A stretch of DNA of 46,110 nucleotides from contig CAJULU010000034.1 in assembly GCA_910587575.1 (NCBI GenBank), positions 1-46,110 on the forward strand. Reading direction: 5' to 3'. Both the position numbers and the translations under genes were made by a program. Shown in pieces: positions 15,612-22,752 of this stretch. Source of the stretch: an uncultured Dorea sp. (GTDB lineage: Bacteria > Bacillota > Clostridia > Lachnospirales > Lachnospiraceae). The notes below the pieces were generated by a model. That model did no database searches. It saw nothing but the letters and a program-made list of their open reading frames with translations, and was not told the DNA's origin. Position 1 is the first letter of the stretch, and every line of letters begins with the position of its first letter.

Positions 15612-16303
15612 TTCAGAGATCTCACGAAGGGGATGAAAAAGCGAAAGCACAACTGGTAGAGGAAAACACCGGCCTTGTCTGGTGTATTGTCAAAAGATTC
15701 TATAACCGGGGCGTGGAGGCAGAAGATCTGTTCCAGGTGGGAAGTATCGGACTGTTAAAAGCCATTGACAAGTTCGACCTTTCCTATGACGTGAAGTTCT
15801 CTACCTATGCGGTGCCCATGATTTCCGGTGAGATCAAGCGTTTTCTGAGGGATGACGGAATGATCAAGGTAAGCCGTTCGCTGAAGGAGCTTGCCTACAA
15901 AGCCTATCTCTGTCAGGAACGTCTGCAGGAAAAATGGGGACGGGATCCGACGGTGGCAGAGATTGCCGGGGAGCTTGGGGTGGAACAGGAAGAACTGACG
16001 CAGGCGCTGGATGCCAGCGGAGACGTTGAATCCCTGCACAAACCCATTTACCAGAAAGAAGGACAGGAAGTGCGGCTGATGGATAAGCTGCAGGAAAAGG
16101 AAGGAGAAGAAGAGCAGATTCTGAACCACCTGCTGTTAAAGCAGCTGCTGGCATATCTGAACAAAGAGGAACGGCGTCTGATTTATCTCAGGTATTTTGC
16201 GAACCAGACGCAGACGCAGGTAGGGGATACCCTTGGGATCTCGCAGGTTCAGGTGTCAAGAATGGAGAAGAAAATTTTAAAAAATCTGAGAGACCGAATA
16301 TAA
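15590..16303 (+). CDS. sigF: RNA polymerase sigma-F factor
   Basis: This is the first forespore-specific sigma factor. The 237 residues contain region 2 (EDLFQVGSIGLLKAIDKFD and YDVKFSTYAVPMISGEIKRFLRDDG, about 45-90), region 3 (PTVAEIAGELGV, about 120-131) and region 4 with a helix-turn-helix, TQTQVGDTLGISQVQVSRMEKKIL, near 205-228. The start lies inside spoIIAB, as in other spoIIA operons. A sigma-G-type promoter directly follows the stop and begins the spoVA unit. Confidence 0.97.
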   Translation: MDHTIALIQRSHEGDEKAKAQLVEENTGLVWCIVKRFYNRGVEAEDLFQVGSIGLLKAIDKFDLSYDVKFSTYAVPMISGEIKRFLRDDGMIKVSRSLKELAYKAYLCQERLQEKWGRDPTVAEIAGELGVEQEELTQALDASGDVESLHKPIYQKEGQEVRLMDKLQEKEGEEEQILNHLLLKQLLAYLNKEERRLIYLRYFANQTQTQVGDTLGISQVQVSRMEKKILKNLRDRI

Positions 16304-16315
16304 CAGGCATACCAT

Positions 16316-16344
16316 GAATATTTTTCTTAAAAATATCCATACTA
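16316..16344 (+). promoter_or_regulatory. Sigma-G promoter of the spoVA operon
   Basis: GAATA (16316-16320) and CATACTA (16338-16344) are spaced 17 bases apart. Both match the Bacillus sigma-G consensus (GHATR and CATXHTA), and spoVA is a known sigma-G target. The spacer contains an inverted repeat, ATATTTTT-CTT-AAAAATAT (16318-16336). Confidence 0.8.
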
Positions 16345-16375
16345 ATCCGCAAAAGGGATAAAGAAGGTGGAAAGT

Positions 16376-16588
16376 ATGGATAATGCAAGAAGAAAACTCA
16401 GGGTATGCCTGATCTGCGTCGTGATGGCGGCAGTGGTAATCGGGCTGATTTATTATTTTAATGATATGAGAGACCACGGTAAGATAAATGAAGGAACATT
16501 GGTGGAACATAATGCGCCTGCCGGGCAGTGGGAAAGCTGGATGGCAGAGGGCGCATGGGAAAACAATGTGCCGGAAAGCAGAGGATAA
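16376..16588 (+). CDS. Small single-pass membrane protein at the head of the spoVA operon
   Basis: The 70-residue product has a basic start (MDNARRKLR), one hydrophobic segment (about 9-27, VCLICVVMAAVVIGLIYYF) and a polar tail of about 43 residues, probably outside the membrane in the intermembrane space of the forespore. AGAAGG (16362-16367) supports the ATG at 16376 over a GTG at 16367. It is the first gene after the sigma-G promoter and its stop is two bases before spoVAA, so it should be made in the forespore with the SpoVA channel. It is not part of the classical Bacillus spoVA gene set, and I do not recognise the family. Confidence 0.75.
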   Translation: MDNARRKLRVCLICVVMAAVVIGLIYYFNDMRDHGKINEGTLVEHNAPAGQWESWMAEGAWENNVPESRG

Positions 16589-16590
16589 AC

Positions 16591-17259
16591 ATGGCGAACA
16601 GTGAGACGGTATATATCAAAGTGGACAGAAACGTGGAGGTCGTAAAGCCGGAAGTTACGCTGGGAGACGTGGTTCAGATGGAATGCCCGAACCCGGCCAT
16701 TGTTCCAAGGCTGAAAAGTCTGAAACTGCTGACGTTTCACCATACAGACGATAAACATCAGAACCGTGTTGCAGTGTCCATCTTAAAGGTGATCGAGCGT
16801 ATCCATGAAGAATGCCCCAATGTGGATGTACAGAATCTTGGGGAGACGGATTTTATCATTACTTATGAGGAGCAGCAGACGGCCGGCGGTGCAGTTTATT
16901 ACGTGAAGCTGGCAGCAGTGGTAGTGATCAGTTTTATGGGTGCGGCATTTTCGATTATGGCATTCAATAATGACGTGGATACGTCAAAATTATTTTCACA
17001 GATCTACGAACTGCTGACTGGGCAGAAGTCGGATGGGTTCACGATTCTGGAACTGACCTATTCCATCGGGCTGGTCATCGGGATTCTGACCTTTTTCAAT
17101 CATTTTGGCAAAAAGAAATTTACCGTGGATCCGACGCCTATGGAGATTGAGATGCGTCTGTATGAAAATGATATACAGACCACACTGATTGAGACGTATT
17201 CCAGAAAGGAGAAGGAACTGGATGTGGGTACAGGTTCTAATGGCGGTCATCGGACTTAG
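16591..17259 (+). CDS. spoVAA: Stage V sporulation protein AA
   Basis: SpoVAA is part of the SpoVA system that takes dipicolinic acid into the forespore and releases it at germination. The protein has 222 residues: a soluble N-terminal region starting ETVYIKVDRNVEV, then two membrane segments (about 108-128 and 152-168). The ATG at 16591 is supported by AGAGGA upstream; an in-frame upstream start would run through the preceding gene. The end overlaps spoVAB by 38 bases. Gene order from spoIIAA to spoVAE matches that of Bacillus. Confidence 0.88.
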   Translation: MANSETVYIKVDRNVEVVKPEVTLGDVVQMECPNPAIVPRLKSLKLLTFHHTDDKHQNRVAVSILKVIERIHEECPNVDVQNLGETDFIITYEEQQTAGGAVYYVKLAAVVVISFMGAAFSIMAFNNDVDTSKLFSQIYELLTGQKSDGFTILELTYSIGLVIGILTFFNHFGKKKFTVDPTPMEIEMRLYENDIQTTLIETYSRKEKELDVGTGSNGGHRT

Positions 17260-17635
17260 CGCAGGGATGGTTGTGGCAGCAGGGCTTTTCTCGTTCATCA
17301 GTGAACTGGGGGTAGTTTCCGATTTTGCGGACCGGACGCACACGGGCGAGCACATTCTTCTCTATGAAAACAGTGTGGCTCTGGGAGGGATTCTGGGAAA
17401 TATTTTCTTTCTGTATGGAATCCGGATTCCGTTCGGAGCCTGGCTCGTGCCCGTGTTCGGGCTGTTCGGGGGAATCTTTGTGGGGTGCTGGTCCATGGCT
17501 CTGGCGGAGATTCTCAATGTGTTTCCGGTCTTCGTGCGCAGAGCAAAGCTTCTGCGGGGGATACAATATCTGATTCTCGGGGTTGCCCTTGGAAAGGGCG
17601 TGGGAGCGCTGATCTGCTATTATAACCGGTTTTAG
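17222..17635 (+). CDS. spoVAB: Stage V sporulation protein AB
   Basis: This 137-residue membrane protein has four hydrophobic segments, including VLMAVIGLSAGMVVAAGLFSFI near the start and GGILGNIFFLYGI mid-protein. It lies between spoVAA and spoVAC, as expected for SpoVAB. The ATG at 17222 follows AAGGAGAAGG inside the 3' end of spoVAA; a longer in-frame reading would lack such a site. Its role is in the SpoVA dipicolinate system, and its exact part there is not settled in the literature I know. Confidence 0.88.
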   Translation: MWVQVLMAVIGLSAGMVVAAGLFSFISELGVVSDFADRTHTGEHILLYENSVALGGILGNIFFLYGIRIPFGAWLVPVFGLFGGIFVGCWSMALAEILNVFPVFVRRAKLLRGIQYLILGVALGKGVGALICYYNRF

Positions 17636-17665
17636 GAGTAAAACGATACGAGGAGGAAGAGAGAA

Positions 17666-18124
17666 ATGGACAAACAGAGGCAGCAGCAGGCATATGAAAA
17701 TTATGTCAAGAAGAAAACGCCGGTTCATAACCTGCCCATGAACATGGCGAAGGCTTTTGTGGCAGGAGGAGTGATCTGTACGGTGGGGCAGGCCATTCTG
17801 AACTATTGTGAGAAACTTGGATTTGACAAGGATGTAAGCGGCGGCTGGACATCTATGGTACTGGTAATTATCAGTGTGGTTCTGACGGGCTTTAACATTT
17901 ACCCCCGTATTGCAAAATGGGGTGGTGCGGGTACGCTGGTTCCAATCACGGGATTTGCCAATTCTGTTGCGGCACCGGCGATTGAGTACAAGAAAGAGGG
18001 CCAGGTGATGGGAATCGGCTGTAAGATCTTTACGATTGCAGGGCCTGTGATCCTGTATGGGATATTTACAAGCTGGGTACTGGGATTCGGGTACTGGCTG
18101 CTGAAGGTCAGCGGAATTATTTAA
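17666..18124 (+). CDS. spoVAC: Stage V sporulation protein AC
   Basis: SpoVAC is the membrane pore component thought to act as a mechanosensitive channel for dipicolinate release. The 152 residues carry a soluble N-terminal region (1-28) and several membrane helices. The family segments FVAGGVICTVGQ (35-46) and GGAGTLVPITGFANSVAAPAIEYKKEGQVMG (about 90-120) are clear. GAGGAGGAAGAGAG upstream gives a strong ribosome binding site. The same GxxxxVPxTGF pattern recurs in SpoVAE downstream, consistent with the known similarity of AC and AE. Confidence 0.95.
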   Translation: MDKQRQQQAYENYVKKKTPVHNLPMNMAKAFVAGGVICTVGQAILNYCEKLGFDKDVSGGWTSMVLVIISVVLTGFNIYPRIAKWGGAGTLVPITGFANSVAAPAIEYKKEGQVMGIGCKIFTIAGPVILYGIFTSWVLGFGYWLLKVSGII

Positions 18125-18145
18125 CAAAGAAGGCAGGTAGGATAA

Positions 18146-19150
18146 ATGATAAAGGGATTACAAAGTATTGCATTTAAAGAGTCCCCGTATCTGGTCAGCA
18201 GCGCTTCCGTTGTGGGGAAGAAGGAGGGGGAAGGCCCTCTGGGAAAAATGTTTGACATGGTGGAGCAGGAAGACCTGTTCGGGGAAAATACATGGGAAGA
18301 GGCGGAAAGCACCATGCAGAAGGAAGCGTGTCTTCTGGCTATGGGAAAGGCGCATGTGGAGGCAAAGGATGTGAGATATCTGTTCGGCGGAGATCTTCTG
18401 CGCCAGGGCGTGGCTACATCCATGGGTGTGGAAGAACTGGGAATTCCGATGTTCGGGCTGTTCGGCGCCTGCTCCACGTCCGGGGAAGCTCTTGCGCTTG
18501 CGTCCATGAGCGTTGCCGCCGGATATGGGGAGTATATGCTTGCCGTTACCTCCAGCCATTTCGGAAGTGCGGAGAAGGAGTTCCGTTTTCCGCTTGGATA
18601 TGCGAACCAGCGGCCATTGTCCGCCCAGTGGACGGTTACGGGAAGCGGTGCGTTTCTGGTAGGGATGAAACGAAGCCACGTCAGAATCACGGGCGTGACC
18701 GTGGGAAAGATCGTGGACTATGGACTGAAGGATTCCCAGAATATGGGGGCGTGTATGGCGCCTGCAGCCTGTGACACCATTATACGGAATCTGGAGGATT
18801 TTGGAAGGACTGCAGAGGATTACAACCGGATTGTGACGGGTGATCTGGGATATGTGGGGCAGAGTATTCTCTTCGATCTGATGCGTGGGAAAGGGTATGA
18901 TATTAAGAAAAATCATATGGACTGCGGGATGACCATTTTCGACCAGGTGTCCCAGGATACCCATGCGGGAGGAAGCGGCTGCGGCTGTGCGGCAACAACG
19001 TTGTCGGCATATATTCTGCCGAAGCTTAACAGAGGCGAGTGGAAACGGATTCTGTTCGTTCCGACGGGGGCGCTCATGTCAACGGTAAGCTACAATGAAG
19101 GTTCCAGCGTTCCGGGAATCGCCCACGGAATTGTGTTAGAGCATTGTTAA
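18146..19150 (+). CDS. spoVAD: Stage V sporulation protein AD
   Basis: SpoVAD is the soluble, thiolase-fold component of the SpoVA complex that binds dipicolinic acid. The 334 residues show the thiolase-like segment GLFGACSTSGEALALASMSVAAGY (about 109-132) with the cysteine position and a C-terminal HAGGSGCGCAATTLSAY (about 273-289). There are no membrane segments. GGCAGGTAGGA precedes the ATG. It follows spoVAC by 21 bases and precedes spoVAE by 48. Confidence 0.95.
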   Translation: MIKGLQSIAFKESPYLVSSASVVGKKEGEGPLGKMFDMVEQEDLFGENTWEEAESTMQKEACLLAMGKAHVEAKDVRYLFGGDLLRQGVATSMGVEELGIPMFGLFGACSTSGEALALASMSVAAGYGEYMLAVTSSHFGSAEKEFRFPLGYANQRPLSAQWTVTGSGAFLVGMKRSHVRITGVTVGKIVDYGLKDSQNMGACMAPAACDTIIRNLEDFGRTAEDYNRIVTGDLGYVGQSILFDLMRGKGYDIKKNHMDCGMTIFDQVSQDTHAGGSGCGCAATTLSAYILPKLNRGEWKRILFVPTGALMSTVSYNEGSSVPGIAHGIVLEHC

Positions 19151-19198
19151 AGGCAGAAGACCAATGCATATCGTTACGGGATGATAAGGAGTGAAGCT

Positions 19199-19555
19199 AT
19201 GGATTATATTAATGCATTTTGGATTGGGGGAGTCATCTGTGCCCTGGTACAGATTCTCCTTGACAGAACGAAACTGATGCCGGGCCGTGTGATGGTGCTT
19301 CTGGTATGCGCTGGTGCGGTGCTTGGTGCATTGCATATCTATCAGCCTTTCCAGGATTTTGCGGGTGCAGGCGCAAGCGTGCCGCTGACAGGTTTTGGAA
19401 ATCTCTTGTGGAAAGGCGTGAAAGAGGCGGTAGACAAAGAAGGATTTATCGGAATCTTTATGGGCGGTTTTAAGGCCAGCGCAGTGGGAATATCGGCGGC
19501 TCTGGTGTTCAGCTACCTGGCATCGATTGTATTTGAACCGAAAATGAAGAAATAG
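19199..19555 (+). CDS. spoVAE: Stage V sporulation protein AE
   Basis: This 118-residue membrane protein of the SpoVA channel has segments at about 5-22, 30-48 and 88-110 and the family core GAGASVPLTGFGNLLWKGV (about 56-74). The ATG at 19199 is chosen because AAGGAG lies eight bases before it; a start six codons earlier would include this site. It is the last recognisable spoVA gene. The Bacillus-type spoVAEa and spoVAF genes are not present after it. Confidence 0.93.
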   Translation: MDYINAFWIGGVICALVQILLDRTKLMPGRVMVLLVCAGAVLGALHIYQPFQDFAGAGASVPLTGFGNLLWKGVKEAVDKEGFIGIFMGGFKASAVGISAALVFSYLASIVFEPKMKK

Positions 19556-19558
19556 TAG

Positions 19559-19587
19559 TTGTTTTCTTTAGGCGTAAATGGTAATGT
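19559..19587 (+). promoter_or_regulatory. Candidate promoter for the Na/Pi cotransporter gene
   Basis: TTGTTT (19559-19564) and TAATGT (19582-19587) are 17 bases apart. A small inverted repeat, TCCGGAAT (19612-19619) with ATTCCGGA (19631-19638), follows in the untranslated region. Confidence 0.4.
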
Positions 19588-19670
19588 AAAGGAGAACGTC
19601 AGATTTGCAGATCCGGAATTGCTGTGTGTGATTCCGGAGATACATACTACACTTTAGGAGGAGGAAAATA

Positions 19671-21305
19671 ATGAACTACTTAGATATTATCATACCATTT
19701 GTGGGCGGACTCGGAATGTTCATATATGGTATGCAGATTATGGCACAGGGTCTGGAGAATGCCGCCGGCAGCAAGATGAAGTCTCTGTTGGAAGTCCTGA
19801 CAAAGAATAAGCTGATGGGTGTACTCCTGGGAGCGGTGATTACGGCCGTCATCCAGAGTTCCTCTGCAACGACCGTCATGGTAGTGGGATTTGTCAATGC
19901 GGGAATTATGAATCTGACACAGGCCATGGGCGTGATTATGGGTGCGAATATTGGTACGACGGTTACGGGCTGGTTAGTGTCTGCGGTAGAATGGGCTAAG
20001 TTCTTAAGCCCGTCCAAGCTTGCGCCGATTGCGGTTATGATTGGTGTGATTATTATGCTGACAGGAAAGCGCCGTTCTTCCAAGGAAGTTGCCAGTATCA
20101 TTGTTGGCTTCGGGCTGCTCTTTATCGGTATTACCACCATGTCATCGGCGGTTGCGCCCCTGCAGGAGTCGGAGAGTTTCTGTAATCTTTTTGTAACCCT
20201 TGGGGATAACCCGCTGTTGGGAATCCTTGCCGGTGCGTTCGTGACCGCTGTGATCCAGAGTTCTTCTGCATCGGTTGGTATCCTGCAGAGCCTTGCGGCG
20301 GCGGGCCTTGTTCCCTTCAGCGCAGCGGTCTACATTATCATGGGACAGAATATCGGTACTTGTGTGACTGCGATTCTGTCAAGTCTGGGGGCCAAGAAGA
20401 ACGCCAAGACGGCGGCGCTTATGCATTTGCTGTTCAATGTGATCGGAACCGTGCTGTTCAGTGCGGCGGCGATTATTTATTATGAATTTGTCAACCCTGA
20501 GACTGGGTTTGTGTATATTACGCAGACACAGATCAGTATGGTGCATACGGCATTTAATATCGGTACCACGGTGCTGCTCTTCCCTGTTTCCGGCTGGATT
20601 ATCAAGCTGGCGAAGAAGATCGGCAGAGTGGCTGAGGATGAGCAGGATAAGAGTATTGTTCTTCTGGACGACCGTATCCTGGAGACGCCGGTGATTGCGC
20701 TGCAGTCTACCGTGAAGGAAGTGGCCCGGATGGGGCAGATTGTGGAAGATTCTCTGATGGTGGCAAAGGATGTGTTGTTTACCTTGAAAGAAGAGCACAT
20801 CCGGTTCCTTAAGGAAGAGGAGACCACGGTGGACAAGCTGAGTGCGGGGATTACGGAGTATGCCATTAAGCTTAGTTCTCTGCAGGTCAGCGAGAAGGAG
20901 CACCAGGACGTGGCACATCTTCTGCAGATGGTTTCGGATATCGAACGTATCAGTGATTACTGTGAGAATATTTCCGAATTTGCGGAGACTCTTCATGAGA
21001 AGAAGGTTTCCTTCTCGGAGGTGGGAACCAGGCAGCTCAGGGAAATGTTCGAGGTGTGTGTGGACAGCTACCGGTATGCATTTGAGGCATTTGCCGAACA
21101 GAACAAAGAGAAAGCGCTTATGGTGATTGAGAAGGAGACCCAGGCGGATGATCTGGAGGTCTCTCTTAGGAGTAAGCATATCAAACGCCTGGCGAACAAT
21201 CAGTGTAATACGGAGGCAGGGATTGTATTCCTGGATACGCTGGTGTGTCTGGAGCGTATCTCAGACCATGCCAGAAATATTGCGGAGGAAGTGCTGGAAG
21301 GGTGA
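19671..21305 (+). CDS. Na/Pi cotransporter family protein with PhoU-like tail
   Basis: This is a sodium-dependent phosphate transporter of the NptA type. The 544 residues contain two inverted Na_Pi repeats, each with the signature QSSSA (62-66 and 196-200), and about eight membrane segments up to residue 310. A cytoplasmic helical PhoU-like domain (about 330-544) includes MVSDIERISDYCENISEF and VCLERISDHARNIAEEV, the E-R-x-x-D/H-x-x-x-N-I pattern that marks PhoU metal sites. GGAGGAGG precedes the ATG. It is separate from the spoVA operon. The C-terminal domain probably gates uptake by phosphate state (family knowledge). Confidence 0.94.
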   Translation: MNYLDIIIPFVGGLGMFIYGMQIMAQGLENAAGSKMKSLLEVLTKNKLMGVLLGAVITAVIQSSSATTVMVVGFVNAGIMNLTQAMGVIMGANIGTTVTGWLVSAVEWAKFLSPSKLAPIAVMIGVIIMLTGKRRSSKEVASIIVGFGLLFIGITTMSSAVAPLQESESFCNLFVTLGDNPLLGILAGAFVTAVIQSSSASVGILQSLAAAGLVPFSAAVYIIMGQNIGTCVTAILSSLGAKKNAKTAALMHLLFNVIGTVLFSAAAIIYYEFVNPETGFVYITQTQISMVHTAFNIGTTVLLFPVSGWIIKLAKKIGRVAEDEQDKSIVLLDDRILETPVIALQSTVKEVARMGQIVEDSLMVAKDVLFTLKEEHIRFLKEEETTVDKLSAGITEYAIKLSSLQVSEKEHQDVAHLLQMVSDIERISDYCENISEFAETLHEKKVSFSEVGTRQLREMFEVCVDSYRYAFEAFAEQNKEKALMVIEKETQADDLEVSLRSKHIKRLANNQCNTEAGIVFLDTLVCLERISDHARNIAEEVLEG

Positions 21306-21361
21306 GAAATACGGCAATATCCCTTTTATTTTATGGTTGAGCAGATGGCTGGGAAATTATG

Positions 21362-21661
21362 TTAAGTTGACTTAAGGAATATCCGCATCTGGTCTTTGCT
21401 GATCCGTTCCCAGTTGTCGCGGTCTGCTTCGTACCGTTCATTCAGCCAGGTAAGAGCAGCGTCAAGTCCTTCCTGGGTGAAGGGGAATTCTTTCTTTTCC
21501 TTCTGCTCATTGGGGGTTGCTTCAAAGCACCAGGGTTCTGGATAGAGATATGCTGTCAGTATGTCGTCTTTTGCAGTTAGATAATAGCGCATACCGCAGT
21601 GAGAGCCGGAAAACGGCTCTTTTTTTAAAGCTTTTATGGAGAGTCCGAGTGTTAAAATCAT
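21362..21661 (-). CDS. Small conserved hypothetical protein
   Basis: The 99-residue product starts MILTLGLSIKALKKEPF, contains YYLTAKDDILTAYLYPEPWCFEATP and ends in a helical, charged region. It resembles small Lachnospiraceae proteins of about 95 residues of unknown function that I recognise only in general shape. The ATG at 21661-21659 has GAGGT upstream on the minus strand. There is no membrane segment. Its codons for KKEPFSG are, on the opposite strand, a perfect intrinsic terminator, which is unusual (see that entry). Confidence 0.65.
   Translation of the reverse strand: MILTLGLSIKALKKEPFSGSHCGMRYYLTAKDDILTAYLYPEPWCFEATPNEQKEKKEFPFTQEGLDAALTWLNERYEADRDNWERISKDQMRIFLKST
21602..21626 (+). 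terminator. Plus-strand intrinsic terminator inside the minus-strand gene
   Basis: AGAGCCG (21602-21608) pairs with CGGCTCT (21614-21620) over a GAAAA loop and runs into seven T (21620-21626). It would end plus-strand transcription coming from the Na/Pi gene about 300 bases upstream, within a coding region on the other strand. Confidence 0.75.
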
Positions 21662-21792
21662 AGGAGTACCTCACAGTCTGTTTGATTTGATAAAAGTAAT
21701 TATAATACGGTAAGACAGGAGAGGCAAGAGATGAAAGCGGGGAAAACATAGATTGTGCGCAGAATACTAAACCTTTGAATGTTTATAAATAA

Positions 21793-21833
21793 GAACAAAT
21801 GTTCTTGACATGAAGGAGGAAACATGATAGTAT
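21793..21833 (+). promoter_or_regulatory. LexA-type box overlapping the promoter of the Panacea operon
   Basis: GAACAAATGTTC (21793-21804) fits the Firmicute LexA (SOS) box core GAACRNRYGTTC exactly and lies inside a longer inverted repeat AAGAAC-AAAT-GTTCTT. The -35 TTGACA (21805-21810) abuts it directly, and the -10 TAGTAT (21828-21833) follows at 17 bases. LexA bound here would block the promoter. That regulation is inferred from the motif only. Confidence 0.65.
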
Positions 21834-21861
21834 AAATGAAAAGAAAAGTGCAGAGATATAT

Positions 21862-21893
21862 TTCTGTCAGAAACCTGTCGGTTGGTGACAGAA
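21862..21893 (+). other. Stem-loop in the Panacea-gene leader
   Basis: TTCTGTCA (21862-21869) pairs with TGACAGAA (21886-21893). It lies in the untranslated region after the LexA-box promoter and before the ribosome binding site GGGAGGTGA (21902-21910). Confidence 0.5.
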
Positions 21894-21917
21894 TATGTAA
21901 CGGGAGGTGAACGGAAG

Positions 21918-22337
21918 ATGTATACGGCGATAGAATTATCCAAATATATTGTATCTAAGTGTGTAGATGAACATTGTCCGATTAGTAATCTGCAGTTACA
22001 AAAGATTTTATATTATATTCAAAAGGCATATCTGCAGCAGGAAGACATGGCGTTTCCTGACGATATAGAAGCCTGGCAGTTCGGGCCTGTGGTGCCGAAT
22101 GTGTATTATCATTTTTGTGGATTCGGCGCCATGCCGATTACGACAGTTTATGATATTTCCATTGATGAGGAAGATGCCGGAAGGATAGACGAGATTGTTG
22201 AGAGGAAGAGGGAACTGAAGCCATGGGATCTGGTAGCTGAGACACATAAGCCGGATGGAGCCTGGAGCAGAACGTATCGGGATGGAGCCGGGAACCGCAG
22301 CGTAATTTCCAAAGACTTAATTAAAGCAGTGGGGTAG
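21918..22337 (+). CDS. Panacea-domain (DUF4065) protein, SocA-like antitoxin candidate
   Basis: The 139 residues show the Panacea/DUF4065 pattern: a start MYTAIELSKYIVSKC, then ISNLQLQKILYYIQKAYL (25-42), the tryptophan segment DIEAWQFGPVVPNVYYHFCGFGAM (about 52-75) and a helical end with VISKDLIKAVG. Panacea proteins are antitoxins for many unrelated toxins and also occur as SocA or phage GepA-like proteins. The ATG at 21918 is preferred for its GGGAGG site. It is transcribed from a promoter overlapped by a LexA-type box. A short partner gene begins four bases after its stop, as expected for a two-gene toxin-antitoxin-like unit. Confidence 0.82.
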   Translation: MYTAIELSKYIVSKCVDEHCPISNLQLQKILYYIQKAYLQQEDMAFPDDIEAWQFGPVVPNVYYHFCGFGAMPITTVYDISIDEEDAGRIDEIVERKRELKPWDLVAETHKPDGAWSRTYRDGAGNRSVISKDLIKAVG

Positions 22338-22341
22338 AGAG

Positions 22342-22611
22342 TTGGATGTAGTGAAAGAAGAACAGCAGCGCAGTCAATTCCGGGAGTTGTTAGCTGACCT
22401 TTCGAATTCCCAGGAGATTCTGCAGAGTGCGTCTGAGCGTTCGAAGATATATAAACGATTAGAGGATCTTTACCATACGAAGAATCCGAAAGATACATTC
22501 CGGCATTATTATTCTGATATTTTTTCAGTGCTTTCCAGTATACAGCAGGGAGGTCTTTCTGGAAACATAGATGTAAGAAAGATAATTATATTCGCCTTTG
22601 GCAGAACATAA
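22342..22611 (+). CDS. Short partner protein of the Panacea gene, probably truncated
   Basis: The 89-residue frame starts with TTG (22342; a GTG at 22351 is possible) just after the Panacea gene. It is helical and charged up to residue 75 or so, with KIYKRLEDLYHTKNPKDTFRHYYSDIFSVL. I recall longer proteins with a similar YSDIF segment downstream of Panacea genes in Clostridia, some 200 residues or more, so this copy appears cut short. The last 15 residues or so (VRKIIIFAFGRT) coincide with the left arm and loop of an intrinsic terminator and look non-native. The stop codon lies in the terminator loop. It could be a truncated toxin remnant or a genuine small protein. Confidence 0.55.
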   Translation: MDVVKEEQQRSQFRELLADLSNSQEILQSASERSKIYKRLEDLYHTKNPKDTFRHYYSDIFSVLSSIQQGGLSGNIDVRKIIIFAFGRT

Positions 22612-22633
22612 GGTTTCTGCCAGGGGCGTTTTT
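22593..22633 (+). terminator. Intrinsic terminator overlapping the end of the Panacea partner gene
   Basis: A 14-bp stem, CGCCTTTGGCAGAA (22593-22606) with TTCTGCCAGGGGCG (22615-22628), has two G-U pairs and an 8-base loop, followed by TTTTT (22629-22633). It shares sequence with the last codons of the preceding gene. Confidence 0.88.
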
Positions 22634-22675
22634 GTATTCCAGAGAACGTTTATTGACGAATTTTATCCGATTTTG

Positions 22676-22704
22676 TTGAATTTACTCCTTTTATGTGCTA
22701 AATT
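22676..22704 (+). promoter_or_regulatory. Candidate promoter of the IbrAB-like pair
   Basis: TTGAAT (22676-22681) and TAAATT (22699-22704) are separated by 17 bases in the AT-rich gap after the terminator. The match is moderate. Confidence 0.4.
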
Positions 22705-22752
22705 AACATTCAAATAGTTTCCAGAAATTGGTAATTTTTGAAAGGTCGGGAG

